A stretch of DNA of 26,936 nucleotides, taken from NCBI GenBank assembly GCA_036897095.1, contig JAYMSP010002015.1, positions 1 to 26,936 of the forward strand, in the 5' to 3' direction. The notes under the pieces were generated by a model. That model worked only from the letters and a program-made list of their open reading frames with translations. It was not told the origin of the DNA and searched no databases. The DNA comes from Plantago elongata. Lineage: Eukaryota > Streptophyta > Magnoliopsida > Lamiales > Plantaginaceae. How positions within the stretch are numbered: position 1 is the first letter of the stretch; each line of letters opens with the position of its first letter. Position numbers and translations under genes: made by a program. Positions 11,808 through 21,354 of this stretch are shown one piece after another.

Positions 11808-13351
11808 TCATGAACCCATCAAAGAAAATTCTTCTGGCTTTTGTACACTTACCAATTTGTCAATTCAAGAACTGCAAGAACAATCTTGCAATTCTATCAT
11901 TTGGACATCGCGTAATTTAAATGCAATTTGGATACAAACTCTGGATCTTTATGTCTTCTTAATATATATAAAAAATTTGGGCATTCTACATCTAATATAA
12001 TTAGAGTATTTGTTTCTTCCATCTGGTGATACAAATTACAAAACCCATATCTGCTGAGTATTTTTGTTGTTGATCTTCACAATCAAACCACTGCCTGAAT
12101 AAAGATGAAACACTAGTATATAATGCAATAAAGCCTTTCTCAGGCATTTTGATATAACCTTGACTTGACAGATTTCTTTATTGTCTTTTTTATCTGTTGC
12201 CGACTACTATGATGATGAATACTCTTGGTACAGGTACTTGGTCCTTTACTCTTTGTATCTTTAATAATTGAGGTATGTAGCTTAACGGTCCCATGTTGCC
12301 GCATGTAACATACTCATAACAAACATAATTATCAATCCTTCATCTTAAACTTTGGATAAAAATGGCAGATCTATAAACCCGACACTATCTAAGAGTAATG
12401 CGTCCGATCCCTATTTAAGAGTAATGTGTATCCGACCCATTCTTTTGTCAATGCATTCTCCCTTGGTTGAGGCCCCCAGACGTTGACTTAAACTGGCATT
12501 CTTATAACCAGAGTTCAAATAATGATTGTGATAAGAGAGTTTTTTACAATTGATAATATTTTTCAGTATCATCGAAATTGAACTTCACTTATCCATTTTC
12601 TCTCGTGCAAAAGTTAGCTCTGAGTAATACTGCAATTATTAAATTTTTTTACTTTAAATAGGTTCTCTTTTTTGGCGTTTCATATTGAAGCTATTATCAA
12701 CTTCACATCTTGGAAGAGCACCGTGATTATGATTACAAAGATAACGAAAACTATCGAATAAAACAAAATAAAAAAAAGCAACCTAATTTAGCCCAAAAAG
12801 GAGATTTGGGGACATTACAAAGATACATTGGAACTCTAGCACAATCTACATTCAAAAGGAGAAAATTACCAACCTAACTTTACAGGGTTTACTTAATGGG
12901 ATAGGCCACATCACTTTCAGGTTCTTCCTTAGTGGGTAAGCATGTGAAACCTAATTCACAAAAAGGCTGCAGTAACAAATTATGTGGGCAATGAACAATG
13001 ACTACAAATTGGACAGGTCAATAATTAGACAAATTTCAAGAAAGTTAAACCATATATTATACTATTACTCAGCTTCAACAAAGTGTTTTGTCCTACAAAT
13101 CCAAAAGCAACAACATGATTCAAATTCATACATCAACTTTTCCCACATTAAGCCTTCTTTAGCTGTTTTCAAAATCAAAAGCACAATTTGGAGCCCCACT
13201 TAGATTCAAAAGCCTCTTTTTCACTTTACTACTTTCCCATAATCCATTCCCTAAACTTTAATTAACAATCCATAACAATCATCCTCCTCACTACCTCCAT
13301 AAATACCTCATTTTCTTGATTGGTTTTCTTTCCTCATAACAGAGAACAAAA
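11808..13351. other. Intergenic, DDI1 3' flank to LEA_2 gene promoter
   Basis: The left part should be the DDI1 3'UTR; an AATAAA-type signal occurs near 12099. At about 12380-12440 a roughly 38-bp block containing 'taagagtaatg' and 'ccga' is present twice. The right part is the promoter of the next gene. I found no coding potential beyond short chance ORFs. Confidence 0.6.
13299..13305 (+). promoter_or_regulatory. Probable TATA box of the LEA_2 gene
   Basis: The motif ccataaatacc lies about 50 bp before the ATG, implying a very short leader. The ATG itself sits in a strong plant context (aaaaATGG). Confidence 0.4.
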
Positions 13352-14251
13352 ATGGAACCTATTGAGACATCTTCTCCTTCACACAAAACTAACCCCATAC
13401 AGCAAATCAAGTCTTCTCATCTGTACAAGCTTGTCTTAGCTCAGCAAGCAAAGATACAGAAGCATTTATCATCCAAGACACTGCTACCAACCAGCAAGGT
13501 AAGATCGAAGGAGCAACCGGAACCAACATCACTACTATATGGCAACAAGTTACGGCCAAAAGAGCAACCGCCCTCCGAGTCTCCAATATACAACAACAAA
13601 CTAAGATCAAAAGAGCTAGTGCCCTGCGATTCGCCGATATACGACAAGCAGCTAAGAAATCGAGAGCTGCCGATTCTCCGAGACCCGAAAAAGACCAATC
13701 CAATAATATGGTTTGGTGCAATACTATGCATGGTATTCAGCCTTCTTTTGATCTTCTTTGCAATCTCAACCTTAATCATCTACCTTGCTGTAAAGCCTAA
13801 AGCTCCGGTCTTCGACACACCAGCAGCAACAATGAATCTCGTTCATTTCAACGAATATACACGCAGTGATTTAACATTTCTTGCGAACTTCTCTAACCCG
13901 AACTGGAAACTGGATGTTAAGTTCGATTATGTGAACTTCGAGCTCTACTTTCAAGAAGCCCAAATAGGGTCTCTAGTTGTACAGCCGTTCAGTCAACGGC
14001 CTGGAGAAGCGAGGTGGATATCTGTCCATTTGGCGTCGGAAGTGTTTCGCTTTCCTCCAAATATTGCTCTGGAGCTTCAAAAGCAAGAGCAACTGAACAG
14101 GGTTATCTACAACATAAAAGGAGATTTCAAAGTAAGGGTGAACTTGGGGAGTATTCATTATACTTACTGGTTGCATACAAATTGCAACATGGAGATGACA
14201 AGTCCACCAACCAGTATGCTGATAACCCATGTTTGCAAGACCAAGCGATAA
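13352..14251 (+). CDS. LEA_2 / NDR1-HIN1-like (NHL) single-pass membrane protein
   Basis: Intronless, 299 residues. Residues 1-118 form a basic, probably cytosolic tail. Residues about 119-147 are a strong hydrophobic segment (type II anchor, no cleavable signal). Residues about 160-299 are a LEA_2 domain with the family hallmark FANFSNPN-type motif (here LANFSNPNWKLDV), followed by beta-rich sequence and C-terminal cysteines. The family includes plasma-membrane proteins linked to stress and pathogen responses; the role of this member is not known to me. Unusual: residues 49-99 are three copies of a 17-residue unit (K-[VL]-R-x-K-E...Y-x-x), with a partial fourth at 100-107. The ATG context is good and a TATA-like motif lies about 50 bp upstream. 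It faces SUFE1 convergently. Confidence 0.92.
   Translation: MEPIETSSPSHKTNPIQQIKSSHLYKLVLAQQAKIQKHLSSKTLLPTSKVRSKEQPEPTSLLYGNKLRPKEQPPSESPIYNNKLRSKELVPCDSPIYDKQLRNRELPILRDPKKTNPIIWFGAILCMVFSLLLIFFAISTLIIYLAVKPKAPVFDTPAATMNLVHFNEYTRSDLTFLANFSNPNWKLDVKFDYVNFELYFQEAQIGSLVVQPFSQRPGEARWISVHLASEVFRFPPNIALELQKQEQLNRVIYNIKGDFKVRVNLGSIHYTYWLHTNCNMEMTSPPTSMLITHVCKTKR
13496..13672 (+). repeat. In-frame 51-bp tandem repeat in the LEA_2 gene
   Basis: Units 13496-13546, 13547-13597 and 13598-13648, with a partial unit at 13649-13672. Each encodes 17 residues with the pattern K[VL]R[SP]KE..P..S.[LI]Y. The peptide pattern is better kept than the DNA. Confidence 0.85.
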
Positions 14252-14494
14252 GAGACGAATACCACCCTTTTATGTCTGTTCTACGATGCTTTCTCATACA
14301 TTAGGATTTAATCTGAATGAATGTACAATGTATTGATGTACTAGTGAGTAGATGAACAACTCTTTATAAGATGCACATATAAGGCCAAAGGTGTAACTCA
14401 TAATAGGCTTACAGCTCCAGATGCAATGCAGAAAATATTGCATCTAATCTGATAATTATTTATTTATGCATTTCACAAAATATGCAAAGAGTTC

Positions 14495-14734
14495 CTCCCT
14501 CAGTCCCACTTGTAATGGCCACCAAACCCTGTATGGGTATCCCATTAAAAATAGGCACTTCCAAAGAAGACAATCTATAATTCACTATCTCCATTTCTTA
14601 ATATTTCCTGTACTTCCAAAAAATTCAATTAACTTCAAATTTGGGTCTACAATCAACTATCTCCATTTAATTATATATATATCCTTAACCTCCGTGTCCA
14701 AAGGAATGTGTGCATTACTAATGGAACAGGAATA
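14495..14734. mobile_element. Stowaway-like MITE, degenerate
   Basis: The left end reads ctccctcagtcccacttgta, close to the Stowaway terminal consensus CTCCCTCCGTCCCA. Near the right end 'ccttaacctccgtgtccaaa' resembles the conserved sub-terminal block of these elements. The last bases (taatggaacagga) are a worn version of the inverted left end. The size (about 240 bp) and AT-rich interior fit the family. Exact ends and a TA target duplication could not be fixed. Confidence 0.5.
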
Positions 14735-14869
14735 TTTATAATCCTGAAAAGAAAAAAAAATACTGATTTATCAAGAAGGGGAAGTAAACGACTGAATGAA
14801 CAAAGTCCAACCGAGTACAGTCTATACAGGGTCCAGGTTAAAGGAAAGCCATTCAATCCTAAACATTTT

Positions 14870-14885
14870 GGGGGGGGGGGGGGGG
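14870..14885 (+). repeat. Homopolymer G16
   Basis: Uninterrupted run of 16 G; length may be inexact in the assembly. Confidence 0.95.
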
Positions 14886-16383
14886 AAAAGAGCGGGGCAG
14901 AATGTATCTTAGCCAATGGAACTTGAATCCCGTACGAAAATAAGAGCTCCAGTTTTTATATTCCTTTAGGGTAATTCTTATAATTCATTTGAATTCAAGC
15001 CCTTTAAATTCTTCTCTCTGCATCGGCTAGTCAGCCTTAGATATTCAATGTTCCGGTGAATCTGGCCAACCACATTTAAGAGAAATACTATCATAGACCA
15101 GCAGTGCTGTTAAAGATTTAGAATATCCTATTAGGCTATTCCAAGTAATCAGATGCACCACTTATTCTTTTGCATATTCATTTAGGAACAGCACATGGAA
15201 TCACGGTCAAGGTTGTATAGATAAGCTTAAATGAAATAAACCACTGCATTGAAATAAAGGGGTGTATAAACAATCTTAACTACTAATAAGGCCAAAAAGC
15301 TAAAAAGAAAAGGAACAACTCATTTATAGGAAGCATCATCAAAGACTCATTATATAATTGCACAGAAAAATAAACTAAACAGCATAAATACTTCAGGAAA
15401 GGCCAAGTGAGTAGAACTAGAAGCTAACAACCAACCAAGAAGCTTCATGCTACTGGGCTCATAAAGGAGATGTATAAATAAGTACAAGTGCAAATATTTT
15501 CAAGGACATACAAAAGGAACTACGGCAGCCAGCATAAACATTCAATTAGAATAAAAAATCAAAATTAGACTTTCAAAGTAGAAGCGGGTAGATATACAAC
15601 CTGACAAAACCAGAACTGAAGGAACCTGTGAGGAGAGCAAGCACTGAGATGGTTTAACATTTTATCACTGTAGTTCTCAGAAATCAGTTTGTAGCTATCT
15701 ACTTTCAGGCATGGTATTCTAGTTAAGGAACACCACTGATGAACGAAAGTTGAAAAATCAAATAAGCAAATGCATCCGAGAGAAAATACACCACCTAATT
15801 CTGGTCAAGTTGCTGACTTTGGTAGATACAGGTGAAAATTACTAAGCTAATAAGTAAAGTGAGGTAACAAATGGAAGTTTTTATTTACCAGCATGTTTCT
15901 TGATATATAATATATGAGACTAGAATTACAAAATAAGCACAACGTCTTAATAAGATCACATTGCAATCTTCGTGGGACTCAGGTAAAAGGATAATGGAGG
16001 CCAACAAATGTCCATTCAGAGTGAGAACATAGAAGGCGTGGAGTTCTTGCTTTAAAAAGGCTAATCATGGAAACCACAGTCCTGGTAGAGTTAGTTCAGA
16101 ATTCAGCTACTCCAGGTCTTAAGCATGCATGACAATCAACTTTCGCCAATAGAAACTCAAAACTCCAGTTCATATTCTAATTCAGCGAATGGAAGAAACT
16201 GAAATACAAGTTATCATCTCTATCAACTATAAATGATAATATTAATATGTAGAGCTAAGATACAGTATCGCAAAATTCCACTATAATCATATTCAAAATA
16301 TCAAATTCTTTAAAAACCTCAGACCCATAATATTTTGGCTAAACAGAAAGTAAAACAAAACCTCAACTTTAGCCAGGACTCTA

Positions 16384-17607
16384 TTAGGCAGCAACTTCAG
16401 TTGGTGTCTTTGCCTCAATGGACAATGCATGTAGTCCACTTTGCAACTCATCTTGCAACAAACCATAAATCAACCTATGCCTCTTAACCAAACTCTTCCC
16501 TTCAAATTCTCCCGAAACAACTCTCACATTGAAATGCGTCTCCCCGTCAGTTCCCCTAACCCCAGCATGACCGGCATGCTGATAAGATATATCCTCAACT
16601 ACCAACTCCGCAGGTGTCAACTCTTTCTCCAAAATCTCCTTAATCCTCATGCCCCTACCTCCCAGTCCACTTCCACCACTTGAGTCCCCCTTCAATTCCA
16701 CAATAATATCACTAGACTTATCACTCTCACTCCCATCCAACGATCTCTCTCGTAAAACTTCACTATCACCAGCCTTCTCAGCCTCAACACTACTCGAATC
16801 TCTCTTCGAATCACTAACCATTTCGCTCGAATCAAAACTACCATTCACAACATCACCCGCCTTATTACCTTCCATATACACCTGCAAAGCCTTCTGCTTC
16901 ATCAATTTCAACATATTCAAAAAACCATTATTCCTACCAGGAGTCAATTGCTGCTGCAACCCCAAAAGCGCCACAAAATCAGGCGACACCCTCAAAATCT
17001 CTTCGACCGAACATCCCGAAAGGCCTTTAACTAGCAAAGCAGCCAGCCCTTTCGTAAGAACCGAATCAGAATCGGCTTCAAACACAACATGCTTATCATC
17101 ATCCAAATAAGCTCTAACCCAAACCTGTGAAACACACCCCTGTACCTTATTCTCTCTCGTCTTATACTTCGGGTCGAGAGGGTGTAACTGTTTCCCGTAG
17201 TGCATAGTCTGGTCATACCTGGCTCTAGAGTCCTTAACTCCTTGGAAGAGCTGGACTATTTCCTGGAGCTTTGGAGGAAGCTCTTCGATCGGTTGCAGAG
17301 AGGCTGATGGTGAAGAAGAGGCAGTAAAGATTGGATCTTTGGTGGGTATTCTTTGGATTGTGATGATGGGTCTGGAGAAGGAGAAGGTATGTGGTTTAGA
17401 GAAGAAAGATGAGATTTTTGCAGGTTTCAAGAATTGGGTATTGGAGAAAAGGGGAGAGTATGGGATTTTGGTGGAAATTGACATGGTGGGGTTTGTTGGG
17501 TTCTTGATTGGTGAATTTGCAGGTGAAGAGTTTTGCAGGAAGGGTTTGAAAGTGAAGACCCGATGAAGAAGAGAAGATGGGATTGCTCTGCTACTTGTAT
17601 TCTTCAT
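16384..17607 (-). CDS. SUFE1: SufE-BolA fusion, cysteine desulfurase activator (SUFE1)
   Basis: Activates plastid (SufS/NFS2) and mitochondrial cysteine desulfurases for Fe-S cluster assembly by accepting persulfide sulfur. Intronless, 407 residues. Residues 1-95 are Ser/Thr/Pro/Lys-rich and poor in acidic residues, as expected of a dual-targeting transit peptide. Residues about 105-245 are the SufE domain, with the sulfur-accepting Cys158 in ENKVQGCVSQVWV, then ADSDSVLTKGLAALLVKGLSG and GRNNGFLNMLKLM. Residues about 246-315 are an acidic, Ser-rich linker. Residues about 318-400 are the BolA domain, with HFNVRVVS and the conserved His in SLVKRHRLIYGLL. All key residues are intact. The first Met gives a transit peptide like that of known plant SUFE1; Met42 is a less likely alternative. 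A 6-codon upstream ORF overlaps the start codon. A retrotransposon LTR lies about 160 bp upstream. Confidence 0.95.
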   Translation of the reverse strand: MKNTSSRAIPSSLLHRVFTFKPFLQNSSPANSPIKNPTNPTMSISTKIPYSPLFSNTQFLKPAKISSFFSKPHTFSFSRPIITIQRIPTKDPIFTASSSPSASLQPIEELPPKLQEIVQLFQGVKDSRARYDQTMHYGKQLHPLDPKYKTRENKVQGCVSQVWVRAYLDDDKHVVFEADSDSVLTKGLAALLVKGLSGCSVEEILRVSPDFVALLGLQQQLTPGRNNGFLNMLKLMKQKALQVYMEGNKAGDVVNGSFDSSEMVSDSKRDSSSVEAEKAGDSEVLRERSLDGSESDKSSDIIVELKGDSSGGSGLGGRGMRIKEILEKELTPAELVVEDISYQHAGHAGVRGTDGETHFNVRVVSGEFEGKSLVKRHRLIYGLLQDELQSGLHALSIEAKTPTEVAA

Positions 17608-17624
17608 GGCATTTTATTACTCAT
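17604..17624 (-). promoter_or_regulatory. Upstream ORF overlapping the SUFE1 start (ATGA)
   Basis: On the minus strand an ATG at 17624 opens a six-codon frame (MSNKMP) whose TGA shares bases with the SUFE1 ATG. If the leader extends this far, ribosomes would meet this ATG first and terminate exactly on the main start, allowing reinitiation or leaky scanning. The encoded peptide is not known to me. Confidence 0.5.
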
Positions 17625-17766
17625 GTTGGATTTGATTTGAGGTGAAATTTAGAACATTTTTGTTGGTTTCTAATCTCTTGTAAGCTTTTAACTCTCCCAC
17701 GATACCCACGCAGAATTTGGATCATTTTGTTTACATCTATCACCTGCAAATTCTCTTAGTAAGATT

Positions 17767-18542
17767 GTATGGGTTCGAGATAAAGGTGAAGGTCCGGTCC
17801 TAATCTTGAGTACTCAAACAAAGTTTAGGTTTTGATGAAAAGGGCCGGGACCCAGAAGATTTGATCTTAAACTTTACTTGGTCTTGATCTTGGTGCGAGA
17901 CTAGGTGAATCCGGTCTTGGACTTCTCTTGATCTTGGTCTTGGTCTGAGACTAGGTGAGTCCGATCTTGAATCTGTAAAATTCAAGGAAGGGGTTAGACC
18001 CTTTTGGACCGGTTTGTCGGGCTTCGGACTTTAACGGATTAAGAGGCTGAAGGAGCTAGAGCTCGAACCTCAAAATGTAAATGTGTGAGTAGTGGTTACC
18101 TGAAATTATGTGGAGTAAGTGCCCCATATTTATAGTAAAATTCCGCTAAAGGTTGGGCTATGACAGGCCGGAGTCTGGTCGGCCTAGCGGCAATATAACA
18201 CGTGGTACCGGAGCGAAGTGGCGTGTAGGAACCACGCTCGTAGGACGGACACGTCGTCAAGAGGACCCACGAAAAATCAGGCCAGGGCCCGCATGCTGAT
18301 GTCGAACGTATCCGTAAGTCCATTGTAAGTAATGAGTTCTTGGTGTCGGACCCACGGGGTGAGCCCTGAAGGTCCGACCTCCCAAAGTCCGACACACGGA
18401 CAATGAGACTTATCTTCTAACATTTCTTGGTCTTTCTGGAGTTCGGACCCCTTGTTCTGGTATCAGACCATTTCAGGGAAGCTACACACTATAGTACGTA
18501 TTAGGACGACGCTCAGAGCGACGGACTTAAAGGTACATATCA
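17767..18542 (-). repeat. Probable 3' LTR
   Basis: On the minus strand it would start TGATATGTACC directly after a G-rich purine tract and end CCCATACA: a TG..CA pair 776 bp apart. It contains a well-formed minus-strand TATA box about 410 bp in. The first base of the left flank (aagat) is a candidate duplicated target. The 5' LTR is not in the window, so the ends are inferred. Two similar 'agactaggtgaatccggtctt' blocks (about 17880-17970) form a short internal repeat. Confidence 0.5.
18126..18135 (-). promoter_or_regulatory. LTR TATA box, minus strand
   Basis: The minus strand reads actataaatatggggcactt, a strong plant LTR-type TATA context. Transcription would run leftwards out of this 3' LTR toward SUFE1. 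Confidence 0.55.
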
Positions 18543-18775
18543 TAAGTCCCCCCAATTCCCAAGTATCTTAGTATAAGATAGTTGGAGAACCTGAAGTCTG
18601 GGTCTTTTTTGTCAGTCGTCGGGTTACTTTGAACTCTAAGCCTTCTTGATTTGTTTTGAAAAAGATTTAAAGATCCGATTTCCCGATCTTGAACTGTTCC
18701 GACATGCCGCAAGTTCCGATATATCATAAGTCCCCCCAATTCCTAAATATCTTAGTTATAAGAAATTTGGGGAAC
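18535..18775. repeat. Duplicated ~58-bp block at the LTR edge
   Basis: Segments at about 18535-18592 and 18717-18775 share 'atcataagtccccccaattc', 'atcttag', 'ataag' and 'ggagaac/ggggaac'. Each also folds on itself (ccccaatt... against ...aatttgggg, clearer in the second copy). The gap between them (about 125 bp) is unrelated. Confidence 0.75.
18543..18559 (-). other. Polypurine-tract-like sequence next to the LTR
   Basis: The minus strand reads ggaattggggggactta immediately before TGATAT. Position and composition suit a plus-strand primer site. A second near-identical block lies at about 18725-18741, so which copy is the functional one is uncertain. Confidence 0.45.
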
Positions 18776-19009
18776 TTTCTTGATGTCGGAATGTATCGGG
18801 TGCTGGGATTTTTCGGCATAGTCCGTCACGCAGAATCCTTGGTATTTATCAAATTTGGTCTATCGGCTACCCAGTTGATCGAACCATGGATCAGGCCAAT
18901 ATAAGCGCTCTAAAGTGAACTAGGGCGGCTTGATTCGCCATGATTACCGTCATACGCTAATCGATGCGATGGTCGGACCTGAAGCCCATGGGCCTGGGTG
19001 AACCAGTCC
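18776..19009. other. Element-internal non-coding stretch upstream of the antisense promoter
   Basis: No ORF with protein character. It contains the recurring tcgg/gtcc motifs typical of this element and leads into the antisense TATA box. It probably holds upstream control sequence for the antisense gene; nothing specific is recognised. Confidence 0.5.
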
Positions 19010-19017
19010 ACTACTCC

Positions 19018-19025
19018 TATAAATA
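19018..19025 (+). promoter_or_regulatory. TATA box of the antisense gene
   Basis: The plus strand reads cctataaatagagg, a near-perfect plant TATA box, followed by a GA-rich leader (agagagagaaagagag). It is flanked by inverted arms (actactcct 19010-19018; aggagtggt 19027-19035). It lies about 350 bp before the first good ATG (19370), with a donor/acceptor pair (19175-19328) in between. Confidence 0.7.
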
Positions 19026-19174
19026 GAGGAGTGGTCCTGTCATTTGCGCATTTCGCGCATTTCGTAATTTTTTAGAGAGAGAAAGAGAGTCCGGCATCCG
19101 ACAGTTTGTAGAGAGAGAATTTGAAGTTCATCGAAGCCCCTTTTTAAAGCGTCCCTCGTCAAAGACTTTGACAA

Positions 19175-19328
19175 GTAAGTCCGTGATCTTGTACCTTTGT
19201 TTCATTTTCATTTTTCTTTCTCGCTTGTCTGTTGTTGTTGGTCTCTTTTAGCTTAGGCGTCGGTGGATGATCGAGCTCAGGGACTAGGGCTAATTGTTGA
19301 CGTAATTTTATGTTTCTTGAATTTGTAG
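19175..19328 (+). other. Predicted 5'UTR intron of the antisense gene
   Basis: Donor caa|gtaagt and acceptor gaatttgtag|a enclose 154 bp of T-rich sequence. Removal joins the GA-rich leader to the exon with the ATG at 19370. Confidence 0.6.
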
Positions 19329-19369
19329 ATTCCCCAGCTCGGTCCCGCTTTCCGTTATCTCGTACAAAA

Positions 19370-20450
19370 ATGTCGGTGAACTCTGACAACCCTGTAGATC
19401 TGTTTGTTGGAGAAGAGGAAGTTGAACAACCACAAATTATACATAACTTGTCCGAATCAGATGTGGGGTCCAAGATTGAGGAAAATCAACATGAATCTCC
19501 AGATATGCTAATAATCGGAGAGTCTCGTCCGGAACCCGTAAATATCCCTGGTGTTGGTATCGAGATCTTGGCCGAGGAACTCCAACCTTTGGTAACGGAA
19601 TTAAATCATCCCCGAAATCCTTATCCCCCCTTTTATTATGCAAACCTAGGGTATAATTGTAGATTCCCGATTCAGGGTAACATGGGCCTAATTGGTGATG
19701 AAGATATGGCTTGGAAAGAGAGGCCGGCCTACAAGTGGACGACGAATCTACCTTGTCATTTGATTCAAATCCTCCTCCACCGAGAAGTCCTCTTTTGAGA
19801 AGAAGTTAGAGGATCTCAGGCAGTCTTTTAAGGGAGGCTGATCCGATGCCGGCCGCCTGTTTAACCGAAGAACGAACCCCAGAAGATCTTCATGTAGGTG
19901 AAGAACTCCCAGAAGGAGAATTCTCTGATGAATTACTTCTGGAGGGTCAGAGTCAGGAAGACTTGGGATCGATCCCTGAGAGAGAAGTTCCCAAAGACCA
20001 AGTGCTGGAAAAAGTAAGCACGGAGAGACAAGGTCCGGTGGGAGAGGATCCGGAAGATTCTTCAACTAGTAGTGGGTCGTCCGATGATTCATCTCATGAT
20101 GGCCCGACATCCGCACATGCACATCCGAAGGCTGGAAAGTCCGTTGAAGGTTCTTCCAAAGTTTTAGAAATAGAAGGGACATACACCGAGATAGATATTG
20201 ATGGTTCTGATCCTGAGAAAAATGATGAGCCAGTCGGGTCCGGACCGCCGGATATTGAGGGCCATATTCTGGAAGAGTATGTCGACCCAAACCTAGAGAG
20301 GCGCTTGGTTCCATTCGATGGGGACGTATCTCGGCCAACAAAAAGGGCCAGGGTTTATAAAAGGAGGCCGGTTGTGGATTACAAGACTGTTAGGGAGGTT
20401 CCGATAAGCGGGTTAAGGGATGACGCAAAGTTGAATAGTGACGGACCAAT
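19370..20450 (+). pseudogene. Antisense gene, acidic N-terminal part, broken
   Basis: Likely start aaaaATGTCGG at 19370 (MSVNSDNPVDLFVGEEEVEQ). The region encodes a strongly acidic, Ser/Pro/Glu-rich stretch. A short basic patch follows at about 20340-20375 (PTKRARVYKRRP), which could be a nuclear-localisation signal. Breaks: the first frame stops at 19796-19798 and coding character moves to another frame before about 19756. An in-frame TAG follows at about 19806, then an open frame from 19846 to 20529. The frame changes again near 20440, where the conserved domain begins. I do not know the function; low-complexity acidic N-termini are common in plant transposon-related proteins of this kind. 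Confidence 0.65.
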
Positions 20451-20456
20451 ACCAAC

Positions 20457-21271
20457 TTGTGCTTCACAGAACGGGCCGATATTCCTCAAATTAGGGCCAT
20501 GTTTGAAATCCCTAAAAATTACGAAATAATTATCCCGGAACTTCATCAGACGTTGTACAACCCTCATGAAGGTTGCTTGACGTTTCACCTGCGGGCCTTC
20601 AAATGTGGGTGGAGGCTCCCGATGTCGAAAGAGATGGTTGAGTTCTTTCAATATACTGAGTTGTGTCCGACACAACTGCTTCCTAACGCCCTCGGAACAA
20701 TGATGTGTTTCAGAGTGATAATGGCCTTAAAAAGATGAAATTCACTCGGGAGAAGTTATTGTCGGCCTACACTTTTGCCATTAGTGGGGGAACGACCTTT
20801 TTCTATTTTAATGCCCGAAGAGGCTTTGCATTCCTGGATGGTTATGAAACCTCCCACTCCACAAAATGGTGGCCAAAATATGTGTACATAAAACATCCCG
20901 AGGGAGATTGAAAACTTCCCTGATTTTTTATAAGGGAAACCTTCACGACCCTTAAATTGGTCAATGTTCTGGACTGGATGGAGAGTTTGAGGCCTTTAAG
21001 GTATAAAGAGGCCGAAGATGATGAAGACTATGTGGAATTGGTTGATAATGACTATGAAGGGGCTTGTATCATCCCCAAAATTGGAACCCGTGGTTCGGCC
21101 TCCCTATCACATGATATTGATCCCAGCCATCAATTTGAAAAATTGGCCGTCTTCGGGGTTAATGGGAAGATCCGACTTTGTACTACCCATACGGTCTCAC
21201 GGTTCAACCGCACTTGTGGCTTGCCGGACTCTACGAGGGTCCGGTATTTTGTAATCATAAGCAGGATTTAA
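20457..21271 (+). pseudogene. Antisense gene, PF04195-like ('putative gypsy type transposon') domain, broken
   Basis: The reading frame from about 20457 gives IPKNYEIIIPE, GCLTFHLRAFKCGWRLP, EFFQYTELCPTQLLPNA and FRVIMAL. This pattern (proline-rich lead, then a 'F..A...G..LP' helix and 'P.QL.PN.' motif) matches plant proteins carrying the transposase_28/PF04195 domain. It continues as KFTREKLLSAYTFAI, GTTFFYFNARRGFAFLDG and KWWPKYVYIKHPEGD. Breaks: a frame change near 20715, two in-frame TGA codons at 20909-20911 and about 20921, and another frame change at about 21200 where AGLYEGP and FCNHKQDL appear. The exon probably ends at the donor at 21272. Enzymatic activity has not been established for this domain to my knowledge. 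Confidence 0.6.
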
Positions 21272-21354
21272 GTAAGAGTCCGTAGGTGTATTGTAGTATG
21301 TAGGATTTTTGAAGTATCAGAGTGTCGGACTAACGGTAATCACTTTTCTTGCAG
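21272..21354 (+). other. Predicted coding intron of the antisense gene
   Basis: Donor ttaa|gtaagag and acceptor cttttcttgcag|g, 83 bp. It joins the NHKQDL end of the previous exon to the frame reading YWIMASNKKLFGGRNN. Confidence 0.65.

Larger units (their letters stand above)
14252..16383. other. Convergent intergenic region LEA_2 gene - SUFE1
   Basis: It should contain both 3'UTRs. The only structured parts are the Stowaway-like element (14495-14734) and a 16-G run (14870-14885). From 14900 to 16383 the sequence is AT-rich with no supported gene on either strand. Short ORFs on both strands are low-complexity or cross the G run. Confidence 0.65.

Noticed and set aside
13407..14304. Other ORFs overlapping the LEA_2 gene on both strands
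   Set aside because: Shadows of the 299-residue frame, which has clear membrane and LEA_2 features.
16441..17566. Plus-strand ORFs over SUFE1
   Set aside because: Antisense shadows of the intact SUFE1 frame, Ser/Pro-rich with no family match.
17770..18080. tRNA-like GGTTCGA boxes
   Set aside because: Isolated B-box-like strings in the LTR; no cloverleaf could be built around them.
18096..18904. ORFs in the LTR and LTR-edge region
   Set aside because: No protein character; they overlap the promoter and the duplicated purine-tract block.
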